DNA of 64,000 nucleotides from Pascua guehoae (taxonomy: Eukaryota; Basidiomycota; Tremellomycetes; Trichosporonales; Trichosporonaceae): NCBI GenBank assembly GCA_001600415.1, contig BCJX01000007.1:590032-654031 (forward strand), given 5' to 3'. The notes below the pieces were generated by a model. The model saw only the letters and a list, made by a program, of their open reading frames with translations. It had not been told where the DNA came from and ran no database searches. A program made the position numbers and the translations under genes. Positions 1 to 12,378 of the stretch are shown here, piece by piece. Position 1 is the first letter of the stretch. The number at the start of each line of letters is the position of its first letter.

Positions 1-35
<35 letters not shown>
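1..35. repeat. Poly-G run of 35 nt at the window edge
   Basis: The window opens with 35 uninterrupted G residues. Runs of 14 or more G or C recur at 10626-10641, 16815-16828, 17242-17260, 19452-19468 (with an N), 38607-38626 and 57227-57331. The run may be a true G tract that stopped the assembly, or a sequencing artefact at a contig end. The sequence alone cannot separate these. Confidence 0.95.
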
Positions 36-270
36 CGGTTGTTGCAGACCGAGTGCAAAGAGACCAAGGATGTGATGGTAACAGGGACGCTGTGAGGGCA
101 AGCGAGGTCGAGCAACGCGTTCATGTGCCCCACTCGTTCGCTTCTCACTCCCACGCCCTTGTCGCATCCCGGTTCCACCGCCTTGATGACCTGGTGACTC
201 CAGCCGATACACTGTTGCGCGCAGCTGTGACACCGCGACCTGCATACAACCCCGACCTAGCTAACAACAG
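36..270. other. Unassigned stretch 5' of the hydrolase exons
   Basis: This 235-nt stretch precedes the first exon I can support for the alpha/beta hydrolase. It ends in a good branch site and acceptor (CTAAC then ACAG at 270). I see no catalytic-serine motif in it, so it is probably largely intron, with the rest of the gene outside the window. Confidence 0.35.
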
Positions 271-692
271 GCCACGTCACCTGGCGCCTCCTGCGAGAAG
301 GTACGCCCCACCCCCCGCATAACCACTAACGACCAGACCCACGCATCCGCATCGGCGTCCCCATCTGCTCTGCGCCGTCTGAAGCGCTCGGGCAAATCTT
401 CCTCTCCCGCTCCGTCTCGCCCCCCAGCTTACTGCCCCCGCCGATCCACGAGTTCTTCATGTCCCAGCCCCCCGCGGCAGTGTACGACGGCAAGAAGATT
501 CTGTCCATCCACGGCCGCCTCGATGCCGTGCTGCCCGTCGACGTGGCGCAGCCGGCGGTGGATGCGCTGCGGGCTGCACAGCCGGGTGTGGTGCAGTGGG
601 TGCAGGAGGATCGGGGGCATGTGATTTCGCCAGAGATGGTCGGGAAGGCTGCAGAGTGGTTTTGGTACTGGGGTCTTACCGAGGAGAGGTAG
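271..692 (+). CDS. Alpha/beta-hydrolase (esterase-like), C-terminal part
   Basis: Two exons are visible. A 30-nt exon at 271-300 joins 337-692 across a 36-nt intron, giving the continuous reading HVTWRLLREDPRIRIGVPI. The last exon has the usual end of a serine hydrolase: a beta-strand and loop with the acid residue (ILSIHGRLDAVLP), then the catalytic His (DRGHVISPE) before a terminal helix (AEWFWYWGL). The nucleophile Ser elbow is not in the window, so the gene is 5' partial. This C-terminal layout is typical of dienelactone-hydrolase, carboxylesterase and acyl-peptidase-like proteins. Substrate is unknown. The 36-nt intron is very short, which is the weakest part of the model. Confidence 0.6.
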
Positions 693-1092
693 TGGGGTCT
701 GGCAGGGTGTAGGGGTTTGTTGTGCAGTATTGCATGTGGTTGTCAATAGTTAGAAATGAATACAGGATTGGTCTTGTAGAATGGTTGTCTCGCGATACGG
801 CGCGTTACCGCCACACTGTCAGCGGTGGTGAGACACTGTCCGTTTCGACGAGCAAGGTGTTGATAGTCGCCGGCTGCAAAGTTGCAGCCTGCCATACCGA
901 GCAGCGTCCACCCTGGAGGCATTGGTATCCGTGGCCCCAATGAAGACGGTGCCCCACATCCCTGGCGGCTGCTGAAGCGGTTTCGGTCGGAACAGTTGTC
1001 GAGATGTCATACCGAAACTTGAGAGCCTATGATCCCCTCCCTAGGGATGGACTGAGACCTCGACATCATGGTAGGCCTCTACACCATGCAAG

Positions 1093-1163
1093 ACATCGTT
1101 GGTGAAACGGTATCATGCTACTTTGCCATAGTAGCGGCAGGAGTTCGACTCTCCTACGATGTA
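1093..1163 (+). tRNA. tRNA-Gly (anticodon GCC)
   Basis: A full cloverleaf can be drawn by eye. The acceptor stem ACATCGT pairs perfectly with ACGATGT. The D arm is GTGA/TCAT. The anticodon stem CTACT/AGTAG encloses the loop TTGCCAT, with GCC at positions 34-36. The T arm is AGGAG-TTCGACT-CTCCT, and the discriminator base is A. There is no intron. It stands alone between the hydrolase and the convergent SHP1 gene. Confidence 0.93.
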
Positions 1164-1687
1164 GACCAGTAGCACTGGCCGGGCGATGCTTGGGCCTTTG
1201 CCTTTTGGTTCGGGAAACGATGGACGGCAGCTGCAATAGGGGCGTGCTAAAAGAAACAGCCTCGTTGCTATCCTCTCTCTTGTTAGAAACAAACCAAGTT
1301 TGGCTCTGACAGGTGCCCGGAAAGTCGTTAGACTGACACTGAGCACGGGTTCATGTGAGGGGATCAGAGTTTCGGGATAGATCCAATCGTTCACAAAGTG
1401 GCCATCCTTCCCACTCAACCTTGGACTTGCTGCTCACCCCGTGTCACAGGCCCAATGCTTGACTGCGCCCACCTCAGTTCAATGTGGCAGTCTCACGACC
1501 TTCCGGACGCACCTCTAATTGCTGCACCCTCCTCAATGAGCTTTCAGAGGCTGTCAGACGTGAGCTTTCAGAGACTGTCAGATGTCACACCCCCGTGTCA
1601 GATCACGGGTGCATGAAGGCGGTATCTACAGTACATGATGTTGATGCGTCGGGCGCAAGTCCATTTCTCTTTCTGTGGCTTACGCTT
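1164..1687. other. Intergenic, tRNA-Gly to SHP1 3' end
   Basis: No gene is supported here. It holds a near-perfect direct repeat of about 20 nt (GTGAGCTTTCAGAG-like units near 1535-1580) and the probable 3' UTR of the minus-strand SHP1 gene. Confidence 0.5.
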
Positions 1688-3338
1688 TTAGGTGAAGCGC
1701 TGCACGACGACAGCGTTCTTGAGCTTGGCCTCCTCAACCGTCTCCGAGTCGGGAAGCTCGCGCGATGGGAATGTCGTCTGAAGAACAAAGGGGCGCGGGT
1801 CGGGACGCGCACTGTGGGGTCAGCTAACAGGTAGAAGAAAAGGAAGAAGCTGACGTCCTTGAGAGGACGTAGGAGCCACAAAGTGAACTCACGCAGAAAC
1901 AAAGGCGCGGATGTCAGCCACGGTGTGGTCGAGGTTGACCTTTGCAACAAGCCTGGAACGTCAGTGTCTGTCGGCTGATCCCGGTCAAGTTTGATCAGCC
2001 GACCCACCTGGTACCGTCTCCGAGACGGATCTGGACACTAGTCGTAGGCTTGCTCTCATCGACCTTGAACTCTGCAGGCTTGCTTGGCGCAGCGCTAGAC
2101 GACGCCTGGGCGGGCGCGGGTGCGGACGCGGTCGACGACGAACCACCCTCGGGCACAGCCGAGCCAAGACGGTTACCGCCGCCGCTGAAGGGCTTGGCGG
2201 GCTTCTTGGGCGGGGGAGTGTAGTCCTCGTGTGTGCGCTGGTCGACGACGAGCTGGAGGGGCTGGTCAAAGCGCACGTCAAAGAGTGAGAGAGGTGCGCG
2301 CCCGGCGTGGATCGCTTGGAGCAGTTCCTGGTTGGCCGGCACGTCGTACCGGTACAGCTCACCGTCCTCGATGCTGAAGCCGTCGCGCCAGAATGTGACG
2401 CGACGCTGGACAACCTCCTCGTCGCCCTCGTCCTCCTCCTCGTCGTCGTCCCCAAAGCCACCCGGCATGCGCGAGCGGGCGCCGCCAGCGCCGATCGTCT
2501 GCGACGGTGTGTCTTCCGACCCGAGTGTGTGGCCCACACCAGCGAACGGGTTGCGCGCGCGGGGCTCAGACGGGTCAACAGCAGGGCCACCCCTTTATGT
2601 CAGCAAGGTTATATTCAAGGAGGGTGAGGAAGGCGAGGAAGGGATAGAGAAGGAAGGGAAGCCTTAGGAGATACTCACTCGCGAGCGTGCTGGAGAATCT
2701 CGTCCACAAGACCACGCGAGTCGTCCCGGGGTCCGGCGCCTGGGGGACCCTGCACAGCGAGGCCACTACGCTCGCCGCCAGTGAACAGCTCGTTGCGGCG
2801 CCGGTCGTCGTCGCGCGGAGACTCTTCGCGGCTCTGTGTGGGTGAGTATCACTGCAACGACGACACGGAAACCACCCACCAAGTCGTTAAGCGTCGCCAT
2901 GCGGCCACCGGTACCAGCCGCAGCTCCGCGGGGAGGACCACGAGGACGTGCCCAGTCGTCCGGAAGCGCCTCGGCGCGCTGGCCGCCGAGGGTGAATGCG
3001 CCAGAGGAACCCGCATTGCCGCCCTCGGCGGCTTCCCCGCTGGCCGCGAGTGCCGCGTCGAGGTCGTCTTCCTCGTCCTGCTCGGTGGGGCCAGCGGCCT
3101 GGGCTGCAAAGTAGTCCTCGATCGCGCCCTGCAGTTAGAAACTGAATACGTAGGTAAAGCAACACGCTTCCGCAGCACCTACCTCCAGGGTCACGCCATC
3201 GGCGAGGAAGCGCGCGGCGTCGGCTGGGGTCGCTTGGGTGATGGCGACAAACTGGTCAATGTCTGTTGTTAGGGCAGCTGATTTTGAGCACTCCCTCCAG
3301 CTGTCCTCACCTTGCTGCTTTGGATTGAGGCCCGGCAT
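1688..3338 (-). CDS. SHP1: Shp1/p47 Cdc48 (p97) cofactor: UBA-SEP-UBX protein
   Basis: Adaptor for the AAA ATPase Cdc48/p97, acting in ubiquitin-dependent degradation, membrane fusion and autophagy. Seven exons give about 430 residues. The N-terminus MPGLNPKQQ and the helix [19 protein letters not shown] form the UBA domain. A linker holds the conserved [10 protein letters not shown] and the acidic [12 protein letters not shown]. The SEP domain follows ([19 protein letters not shown] to [15 protein letters not shown]). The C-terminal UBX domain is split by two introns ([41 protein letters not shown]) and the protein ends VVVQRFT. The intron after exon 1 has a clean CTAAC-ACAG end. The start is the first ATG in frame with the UBA domain. 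It is convergent with the tRNA-Gly. Confidence 0.93.
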
Positions 3339-3689
3339 GATTATGAGAAAAGAAGAAAAGTGAAAAGAGGAGAAGGAAGATGAGGAGAAAGGAGAAGAGA
3401 AGGACGGCGAGGAAAGGAGATGAGCCAAGGAAGGAAAGAGCGAAAGAGGGTGTGTCAACACATGGAATGCACCTCTCAACTCAGAGTGTGACGCCAACGT
3501 CAGTGTGGCAAGTCACGTCGCGTCACTCCACGTGGCTAAACAGGGTGGCACACTTAAAACATGGCCACAATCTTCCTCCACTCAGCATTGCCCGATTTCT
3601 GATAAAGTCTGCACCAAGATGCATGCTAGCGCGGTGCTTTTGTATGTAACCAAGGTACCACAATCCTGCTGTACAACACTCTACATCGT

Positions 3690-5207
<1,518 letters not shown>

Positions 5208-5694
5208 GGCGCGTGTTTTGGGAGGTGCTGATACAAGAGAAACAAGAAAAGAGTTATGAAGCGATGAGCGATGGAGGTTGTCCGGCTTTAGATTACGGTC
5301 GAGTTCCGGTCCATCGGGGTTGGTTGTCGAGTCGAGTCAAAAGAATGGTGGCCATGATGCCTCCCTCTGGTCTCCAGCCAGTGACGATTGTGGAATTTTC
5401 CCACTTTTGAAATCTCTCTCGCTTAGATCTCGCGTTATTCAATCACACTGCGGCCGTAGCGCGCTAAACGGACTCTCTAAAGGCACTCATTCCCCCGTGG
5501 GGCGAAGAGGAGGGGGGGGGCCAGAAAAGGGCAAGCACGTGCTGCCCACATCCACACAACGGAATCAATTTTTTGGCCCTCCTCCACCCATCGCCACCCG
5601 TTGAGGCACCCTTCCCAATTCCACCCCCTTCTGCATGTTCTCCATGCACTTCTGCAGCTCTCTCCAGCTCATGACAGAGCGCCTAAAAAGGAGA
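5208..5694. other. Intergenic, DAHP synthase promoter to tRNA-Lys
   Basis: No coding signal seen. It should contain the DAHP synthase promoter and 5' UTR. I did not find a convincing GCN4-type TGACTCA site. A pyrimidine-rich stretch precedes the tRNA terminator. Confidence 0.5.
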
Positions 5695-5787
5695 AGCCCA
5701 TTATGGGGCTCGAACCCATGACATTTTGATTGCTTACACGCTGTTGGTAGTAAGAGTCAAACTATCTACCGACTGATATAAACGGGC
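5695..5787 (-). tRNA. tRNA-Lys (anticodon CTT) with intron
   Basis: On the minus strand, the acceptor stem GCCCGTT pairs with AATGGGC (one G-T pair). The D arm is TATC-AGTCGGTA-GATA. The anticodon stem TTTGA/TCAAA flanks C-T-CTT-A, so CTT is the anticodon. The T arm is ATGGG-TTCGAGC-CCCAT. An intron of about 20 nt sits after position 37, the canonical place, at about 5731-5750. A run of five T just downstream (5' of 5690 on the plus strand) fits a Pol III terminator. The apparent discriminator is T, which is unusual. Confidence 0.92.
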
Positions 5788-8700
5788 AACTGATTTCTTC
5801 GGACGACGGTAAATATATAAGGCGTACGAGGCAACAGCCCCCTTGCTGCTTCCTCCCCATCCTTCGAAGACCTCGTCCTTCACCTGGCAGCATGTCAACG
5901 AATCCTTAGCAATTGGGCAGAGCAGGCTGCCTGTCATGCACCGTCTGCACGGCAACACCATCCAACGCGGACGACGAGCTAGTTGTGCAGATCGCATGCG
6001 CGGCGTGCTCATGAATCACTCAAGCTGGATTAGGTTCCGTGCACGGCATATAGAAAGAACCTTGGGTTAGACAGGTCAGCCATTAACTATGGGGTCTGCT
6101 GGTTGCCATGTGTGCCATGGCACTGATATGTGAGGTGGCCAATGCTAGCTGTAATAGCACCATGAAGCCGCGCTATCCATATATCCAAAAGCTATCTTAA
6201 ATACCGTCCAGAGGGCATCTCGGTGGATTCGCTTCACGAACATGTCGCTGGGAACACGGCTGAGAGCGTGTACTGTTACACGAACGATGTGCGAACTGTC
6301 GGCAAGGAGGTCTGGTTTTAACAACGTTACTGACATGCGACAGCAGGAATGAGTACCCGGAGGGTACTCAACTGACAGAAGTAGCTGTGTCTAAACTCCT
6401 CCACTTGGCTTTGCTGTGGCCTGCTGGCCAGCTCTGACGACCGAGTGAAGGTAACTTTGAAGCGACTATTTGAGATCAGCATGCAACTTGCAAGTCGGGG
6501 CCGCTAGACGTTGACGCGAGGCCAGTCCAGGCTCTTTAGCCGTGTTTGTGATGCCTTTTGGGCATACCGAAGCGGGGCTCAACGACGCTGTTTTTGTCCA
6601 GTATCGCCATTCCAGGTACGTAGACGGTACTGTGTCGTGGTATTGCTAAATGGTTGTGATAGCCACCCCTACAGAGCGTGCTCTGCAGTACACTGTACTG
6701 TGTGCAGCAACTGGTTGGGAGTGCAGCTACTGTTGGCTCCTGGTAGGGTATTATCTCGGACGCGTCAACCGTTGGGGCCTCACCATCACGTTTGGCGCCG
6801 TTCAATACCTTTCGACGCCACCCATACCCAGGCGGAACCCGAGGAACTGAAAGAAAAATACCACCTCGGTCGATGTCGATAACGAACCCGTCAAGTATGA
6901 GAGGCAGAAGAAGATGGATGCGCTTGTGTGATAGTGTGGGCGAAGAACAACCAGACCCCAGGGTTATTATTTATTCCTTCTGCTGCCCGCCTTTCCACCC
7001 GGCTCAGCCTGGCACGACCGTCCCGAAGACACCCGCAAGACCGGCTCTTTTGCCGGGCAGTCCGTCCTGCGCGATCCTGCTGAAACTTTTCTCTGGTCTC
7101 TCAAGAATGCAGATCCGGGCAGCACATGGCCACATGAAACGGCAGGAGCCGTGCCCGGTGCCACCGGCAAACCCCAAGGACCGAGCCGTGCAACCCGCGC
7201 GGATATCGGACGGCACCACCCGAACTCGCGGTCTTCTGATAGTGGATGCTGCCCACCACGTATTTCCGGCAACGGAAGAGCACGTCCACTGTGAAAGGCG
7301 TTTGCGATGACAGGGGACCGCTGGCCGCTGGAACCGTCCGAGACGCCCGAGCATCGCGCATCGATGCATGCTAATTCTCCGCCCCCAAGCTCCAAGACCT
7401 CCAAGATCCGGTTTGCCGAGTGGGCAAACTGGCCAACTACATATTGTCGGGTGCGAGAGCTTTGCCAAGAAGAGTTCGTCTTCTCGGCACTAGGGGGATC
7501 GTGGCGGCACGTGTGCACTGGAACAGCCCTCTTTTGTGTGCATCCCTGTCTGTTCAGATCAGAGTCCCTGCGCCACAGTCGCTGCGCATGTGGCTATCTA
7601 CCCTGGGTGCAACCTGGAATTGAGATGCTTGGCGACCAGACGGCGACCCTTTTGCGGCTCTGGGGTCGGATCGCGGGGGTTTGTTTATCTTGCTCGAGGG
7701 CAGAGGCGATGGGGATTAGTTGCCGGTATCACCCTGCGATTCTGCGAGTGATGAGACCACATGGGGGGTGTTTTGGTGGCGGACGGTGTGTCGTCATTAT
7801 TGCAGGCTCGACGACTGCCGCCACAGTTGAGTTGTGGCTCACCGATTACAATAATGTTCTGAGTGTGGAAGAATGATTGCGCTCCGGTTAAAACAGCTGG
7901 TTGCACGTGCTTGCGGGGGTGGGATAATAATGGCGTTGACATGTCCTACCAGCCGGCGAAGGACGGAATGTTGACTATGGACCAAATATTCATGTAAGTA
8001 CTGTCAAGTATCGACGTACCAAAGGTGTAGCCATTCGCTTCCGCCAGTGAATCGATTCGGCGATTCAGATATCAAGGGAGTTCCGAGAGATGCCATTCGA
8101 GGCGTGATGGGCGGCCGTTGTGTATGGGTATGGTGAACCGTCTTTCCTTGTAGCTCAAAATCCACCATGAGGTCGGCAACCGTCGTGGACAGGTTATCCG
8201 TGATATACCTTGCACAGGTCCATGTACACGACGGCAAACAGGTCGTTCTACCTGTATTTTTTGACCCACACAACACTGTCATATCGTTGGCTGTCCCATG
8301 GGAGTGAGATTCTGCTGGTACATGTCACAGCGAGAGGACTAGGGACACACTGGCTGGTGGGTGATGGAGAGACGCAAAGTCGTGGTGTGTCCCTCTAACA
8401 TGGCAGGTGTGATGGGGGTTGGAATTGGAGCGCGCGCCAACCTTGTAGGGACACAAACCAGGGTGTATCAGTCCGTGGTGAGTATGACTAGTTTTGGGGC
8501 GGTGCCATCATTCGGTGAAGCTGGTCCGACATGTCCAACCATACTCTCCCGTTATCACCAGATCCGTTATCACCAAAATGGAAACTCGGGCTCGTATCGG
8601 TGGACATGGGGCGGTGCGCAAGTGACAAACCTTTCTGTGCCCACGCGTGCTCACGTTTGCTACGGTGTAAGGCTGACATCAGTCCGCCATCTCACCGTCT

Positions 8701-11700
8701 GCGATAACGATAGGCCGCATTGTGGCTGGCCGCGGCCAAGGCGAGAGAGCGTTTTCAAGATTGGGACAGATCTTAGTGGCAGGTACCTGTCGGACGCGTA
8801 TTTCTGGGAGCTGCCGTTGCTGCCTATCTCGGAGCGGGAAACCTTACAGCCTATCCTTGCGGTGCCCACTAGACTAGGGGCTGACGCCCTTTCCTACGCG
8901 CCATGAGGGGGTAAGGCACACCCATGTGGACCGTGCGGATGATAATGGACGTTAGGATGATAAGCAGGTAGGTTTTGCTATCAGTGAACTATCCTGCAAA
9001 AGAGAGACAAGAGCACAGCCATGGTACAATACCGTCGGCTGGGACCTTTGTGAACGTGAATGATATGGTCGAAAGCAGCCAATCTCGTCGACGGACTTGT
9101 TCGGCGGTCATACGACATATCAGCGATGGGATGGTCGACACGGCCCTCCGTCCATCTTATCTTTGGGGATGCCATCACGTCAGTGGGATCTTGGCTTTGT
9201 GTGCATGCCGCGGGAGCCAGCCTCGTTTAGGTGTCCCAAAGTGTTAACCCAGAAAGTGACACAGGCGTGGTGAGCGTTTCGAGGAAGACGTGGAAAGAAT
9301 GACTGAGGATTGTGGTCGAGACGAGAGGCCAGACCGATGGGCATGTGAGCGTCGTCAACCCGTAACGTAGCGGGCGCCGATCCCCCTGATCTGCATGGTC
9401 CCTCGACCGAGCCAAATTTCTGGTGCTGGTCGCGTGCGTGCATGTACAGGTGAGTGTCGCTTGCTGCTGGTCTTGCGTGATTGCGCAGTCCCAGGTTGGG
9501 CAGTGGTTGCATAAGACGGGTTGTTGGCGTTTGGCATACAGAATAGATCGATGGGGTGGTGGTGGGGTGGGGTGATCGACAAAGCCGACAGTGTCGGAAG
9601 ATCGGCGAGGCATGGGAGCGGCAAGTCGGCTGATCGGCTGGTACTTTCTCGGCAACCTGTTTTGCATGCTTTTCCAACACGGGCAAGGCGGGCGACCAAG
9701 GTTGGCCTTGGCATGGGCCGCGCATTTTGCCACAGAGTCGCTGCCCTAGCCTGCCCCTTGCATAACGCAATCACCCAACCAACTGGGGGCTTGGCAACCA
9801 TAGGTACGTCAGGAACCGACGGGATCTGTGCAATATGTAGAACGAGTGTGCAATATACAGAATATACAGAGCGGGGGCCAGCTATCACATGATGGTCACA
9901 TGCCGCTGCCACCACGGGCTTTACCGCCATTGTGGCTGCGCTTAATTTCGTATCGCAAGGGGCCGGCCTGTTCGCAAACCGCAAAACCCTTCAGCCATCC
10001 AACCTGTGAGAGCCTCGCTCGGTCCTCCGACAGCAACGGAGACGCTGCACGGTGAACGAGTGTGCGTGCCGCGGAGCGACAAGACGGAGATATGGACAAA
10101 ACAGGCGCGTGCCAGTCGTCAGGTCTGCACACCACACATTCGTGGTCAATGAGTTTTTGGGAACACCGACACTACTGGGCTCCAAGAAATTGGACATGGT
10201 CCGAACCGATTGGTGCCCCGGCTAATAGGAGTTAGAGGGTGGTTGGACCCCGTTCAAGTCCCCGTCTTGTTCTTGGCACCATCATTCCAAGAGTCCGAGC
10301 CATCAGCAAGGCCCTTCGGAGTGCCGTGTCTGCTAAAAGGCACCCGCGTCTTTCCGGTGGCGTCGCGACCAAGAAGGGCGTTTCACAGCGATGCAGGTCT
10401 GAAGAGAGCATCGAAGAGAGCGCCAACTAGGCGTTGCTGTTGATATAGTATTCGAAAACGGTACCCGTTGTGTTCGAAATGGAGCGCAGCCGAGGATGAT
10501 GTATTGCAAAGCCGTGATGATGGCATGGCGGTCAAACAAAGGGGAACCTATGGGCGGGTCGCGGCGTCTTCAGGGTCACATGGCAAAAGCAGGCAAGCTA
10601 CAAGCAGGCGCCTGCGTGTGGTGGCGGGGGGGGGGGGGGGGTTGGAGAATTATTGTGAGCTTGTAGTGTCTGTGCCTGGGACACTGGACCAGTCTGAGTT
10701 GGTGAGAGCCCTGACATCGATGCTGCCTCTCTTTGCCAGCGTCAGTAGTTTGGTATCGCCGGGGCGCCAAGGATGACAGCGCGCGTACCCGACCCTTGTT
10801 GGCTGCAGGTGCCCCCAGAGGACCACATGGGCACTTGAGGGGGTAACCAACGGGATTTGACTGGACAAAGGACAACACCTGATACCGCTTCTGGAGCCCT
10901 TTGCTTGCGGGTTTCACGGCGGCGGGCCCCACCTCATGCCCCACTCGCTCGATTGCAAACCAACACCTGGACCACAAACACACCCACAACAAGGACCGGC
11001 CGGGCAAAGCACCGGGCAATTCGAGGTACACGTTGAATGCAGGATTCAGACGTTTTCCAGCGATCCAGCACCTCGGTCTTCCCTGACCCCTCTTGAGTGG
11101 TACCGCTACCGAATAACGTGACATGATGACTATGCATTGCTGTAAGTCGAGACGGCGGTACGGTACGGCGGGCAATGCATCGCACACAGCCCGCGGTTTG
11201 CATCTCAATCGTAAAAAATGGATCTGCATGCTGTCTCGATGAGTGTGCGCGCGGCATGCAAATGGGCAGAAGTGTTCTGTGAGGCTTGGGGCCGGTCAGT
11301 CTCACAGTCTCTCGTCGGTCTCCACGGGGGCGCCCTGCGCGAGCGCAAGAGGGGGAAGGGAAAGGAAAAAAAAAAACCGACGTCGTGTGTCACCGCTGCG
11401 TCGAGCTAGGTCGCTAAGTCAGGTTAGGTCTTGTCTTGGCAGACACATTTAGGTCAAGATCCAACCCTGGATTAGGGGGGAAACCCTGAGAGAGGATCAG
11501 TGCGAGTTTGCCAAGCACATGCACCACGCGACTGACAAAATAACGTTTCAAGCCCCAACTCGCCATCTCCTCGGTCTTTACGCCTTGCCATGGCTCCAGA
11601 CCGGCCAGACCACTTGTCCCACCTGTATGCTTTTTCAGGGCATTGGCTCACCGTCTTGGCCCAGTGCGTCGTCACGACTGCTGGGGGAGCCCTCCACACG

Positions 11701-12131
11701 ACAAGGCCGGCACCGAGCCGTTCTTGCAAGCTACAGTAGCTCGCTGCTTCGACGCCACGCACAGCATCCGCCTCCTCCCCCTCTCACTCGATGTCTCTGG
11801 GTCTGGTCGGCGGTTGCCAGATAGCCAGCCAACCGCGCGCACGCGCGCCCCCCGAGGTCTTGACGCTCAGAGTGGCCTTCCCCCTCCCCGCAAGCGCCTC
11901 CCTTGGCCCTCTCACCTGCTTTGCTTTGCTTCCTCTCGGCTCTCAACGCTCCCAAGTCCCGACGAGATTGCAGTCCAGGAACATTGCCCGAGCTCCGCCG
12001 GGCTAGCGCTACGCGACCCAGGTCCAGACAGCCGCTGATAGTCAGTCTGACCCAGACGGTGGTGCCGAATGTGTCGGGACGTGTGGCGTGTGTGTGCGGG
12101 GGGGGGGACCCCACGCTGGTGTCTTGTTAGC
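5788..12131. other. Gene-poor region of about 6.3 kb upstream of the permease
   Basis: Open frames of up to about 210 codons occur on both strands, but none reads like a conserved protein. None shows splice-linked exons or the codon bias of the neighbouring genes. I see no transposon terminal repeats, reverse transcriptase or transposase motifs. Local items are a short palindrome at 6351-6369, a direct repeat (CCGTTATCACCA) near 8550-8575 and a G16 run at 10626-10641. It may hold non-coding transcripts or distal control elements of the permease. Confidence 0.5.
10626..10641. repeat. Poly-G tract, 16 nt
   Basis: Uninterrupted run of 16 G in the gene-poor region. It belongs to the set of long G/C homopolymers in this window. 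Confidence 0.95.
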
Positions 12132-12137
12132 TATAAA
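12132..12137 (+). promoter_or_regulatory. TATA-like element of the amino-acid permease
   Basis: TATAAA lies about 240 nt upstream of the permease ATG, followed by a pyrimidine-rich leader with CATT/CATC motifs typical of fungal transcription start regions. It is a motif match only. Confidence 0.45.
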
Positions 12138-12378
12138 GGGGGGCGAGGTGAGATAGTTTACCCATCCCCCCCCGTTCATTTCTCGTTATCATCGACACGG
12201 TCCCGGCTCTCATTTGTTACTGTTGCGAGCCATTCGCCAACAAAATAGCAAGCGACGACTGCTCGTCTACACTCACCACCACCCACAGCACGGCTACATC
12301 AACCGTCAACGCTCGCACAGCCCCACTTCCTTTTCCTCACACCACCACCACCGGCACTAGGACATCCGCCACTACACC

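Noticed and set aside
8361..9984. Open frames of 180-210 codons on both strands in the gene-poor region
   Set aside because: No conserved pattern, no codon bias like the neighbours and many overlapping alternatives; consistent with chance open frames in GC-rich DNA.
10213..10282. tRNA-like pairing GGTGCC ... GGCACC with GTTCAAGT in between
   Set aside because: The spacing from the T-loop-like sequence to the 3' arm is about 10 nt too long and no anticodon arm forms. Treated as chance.
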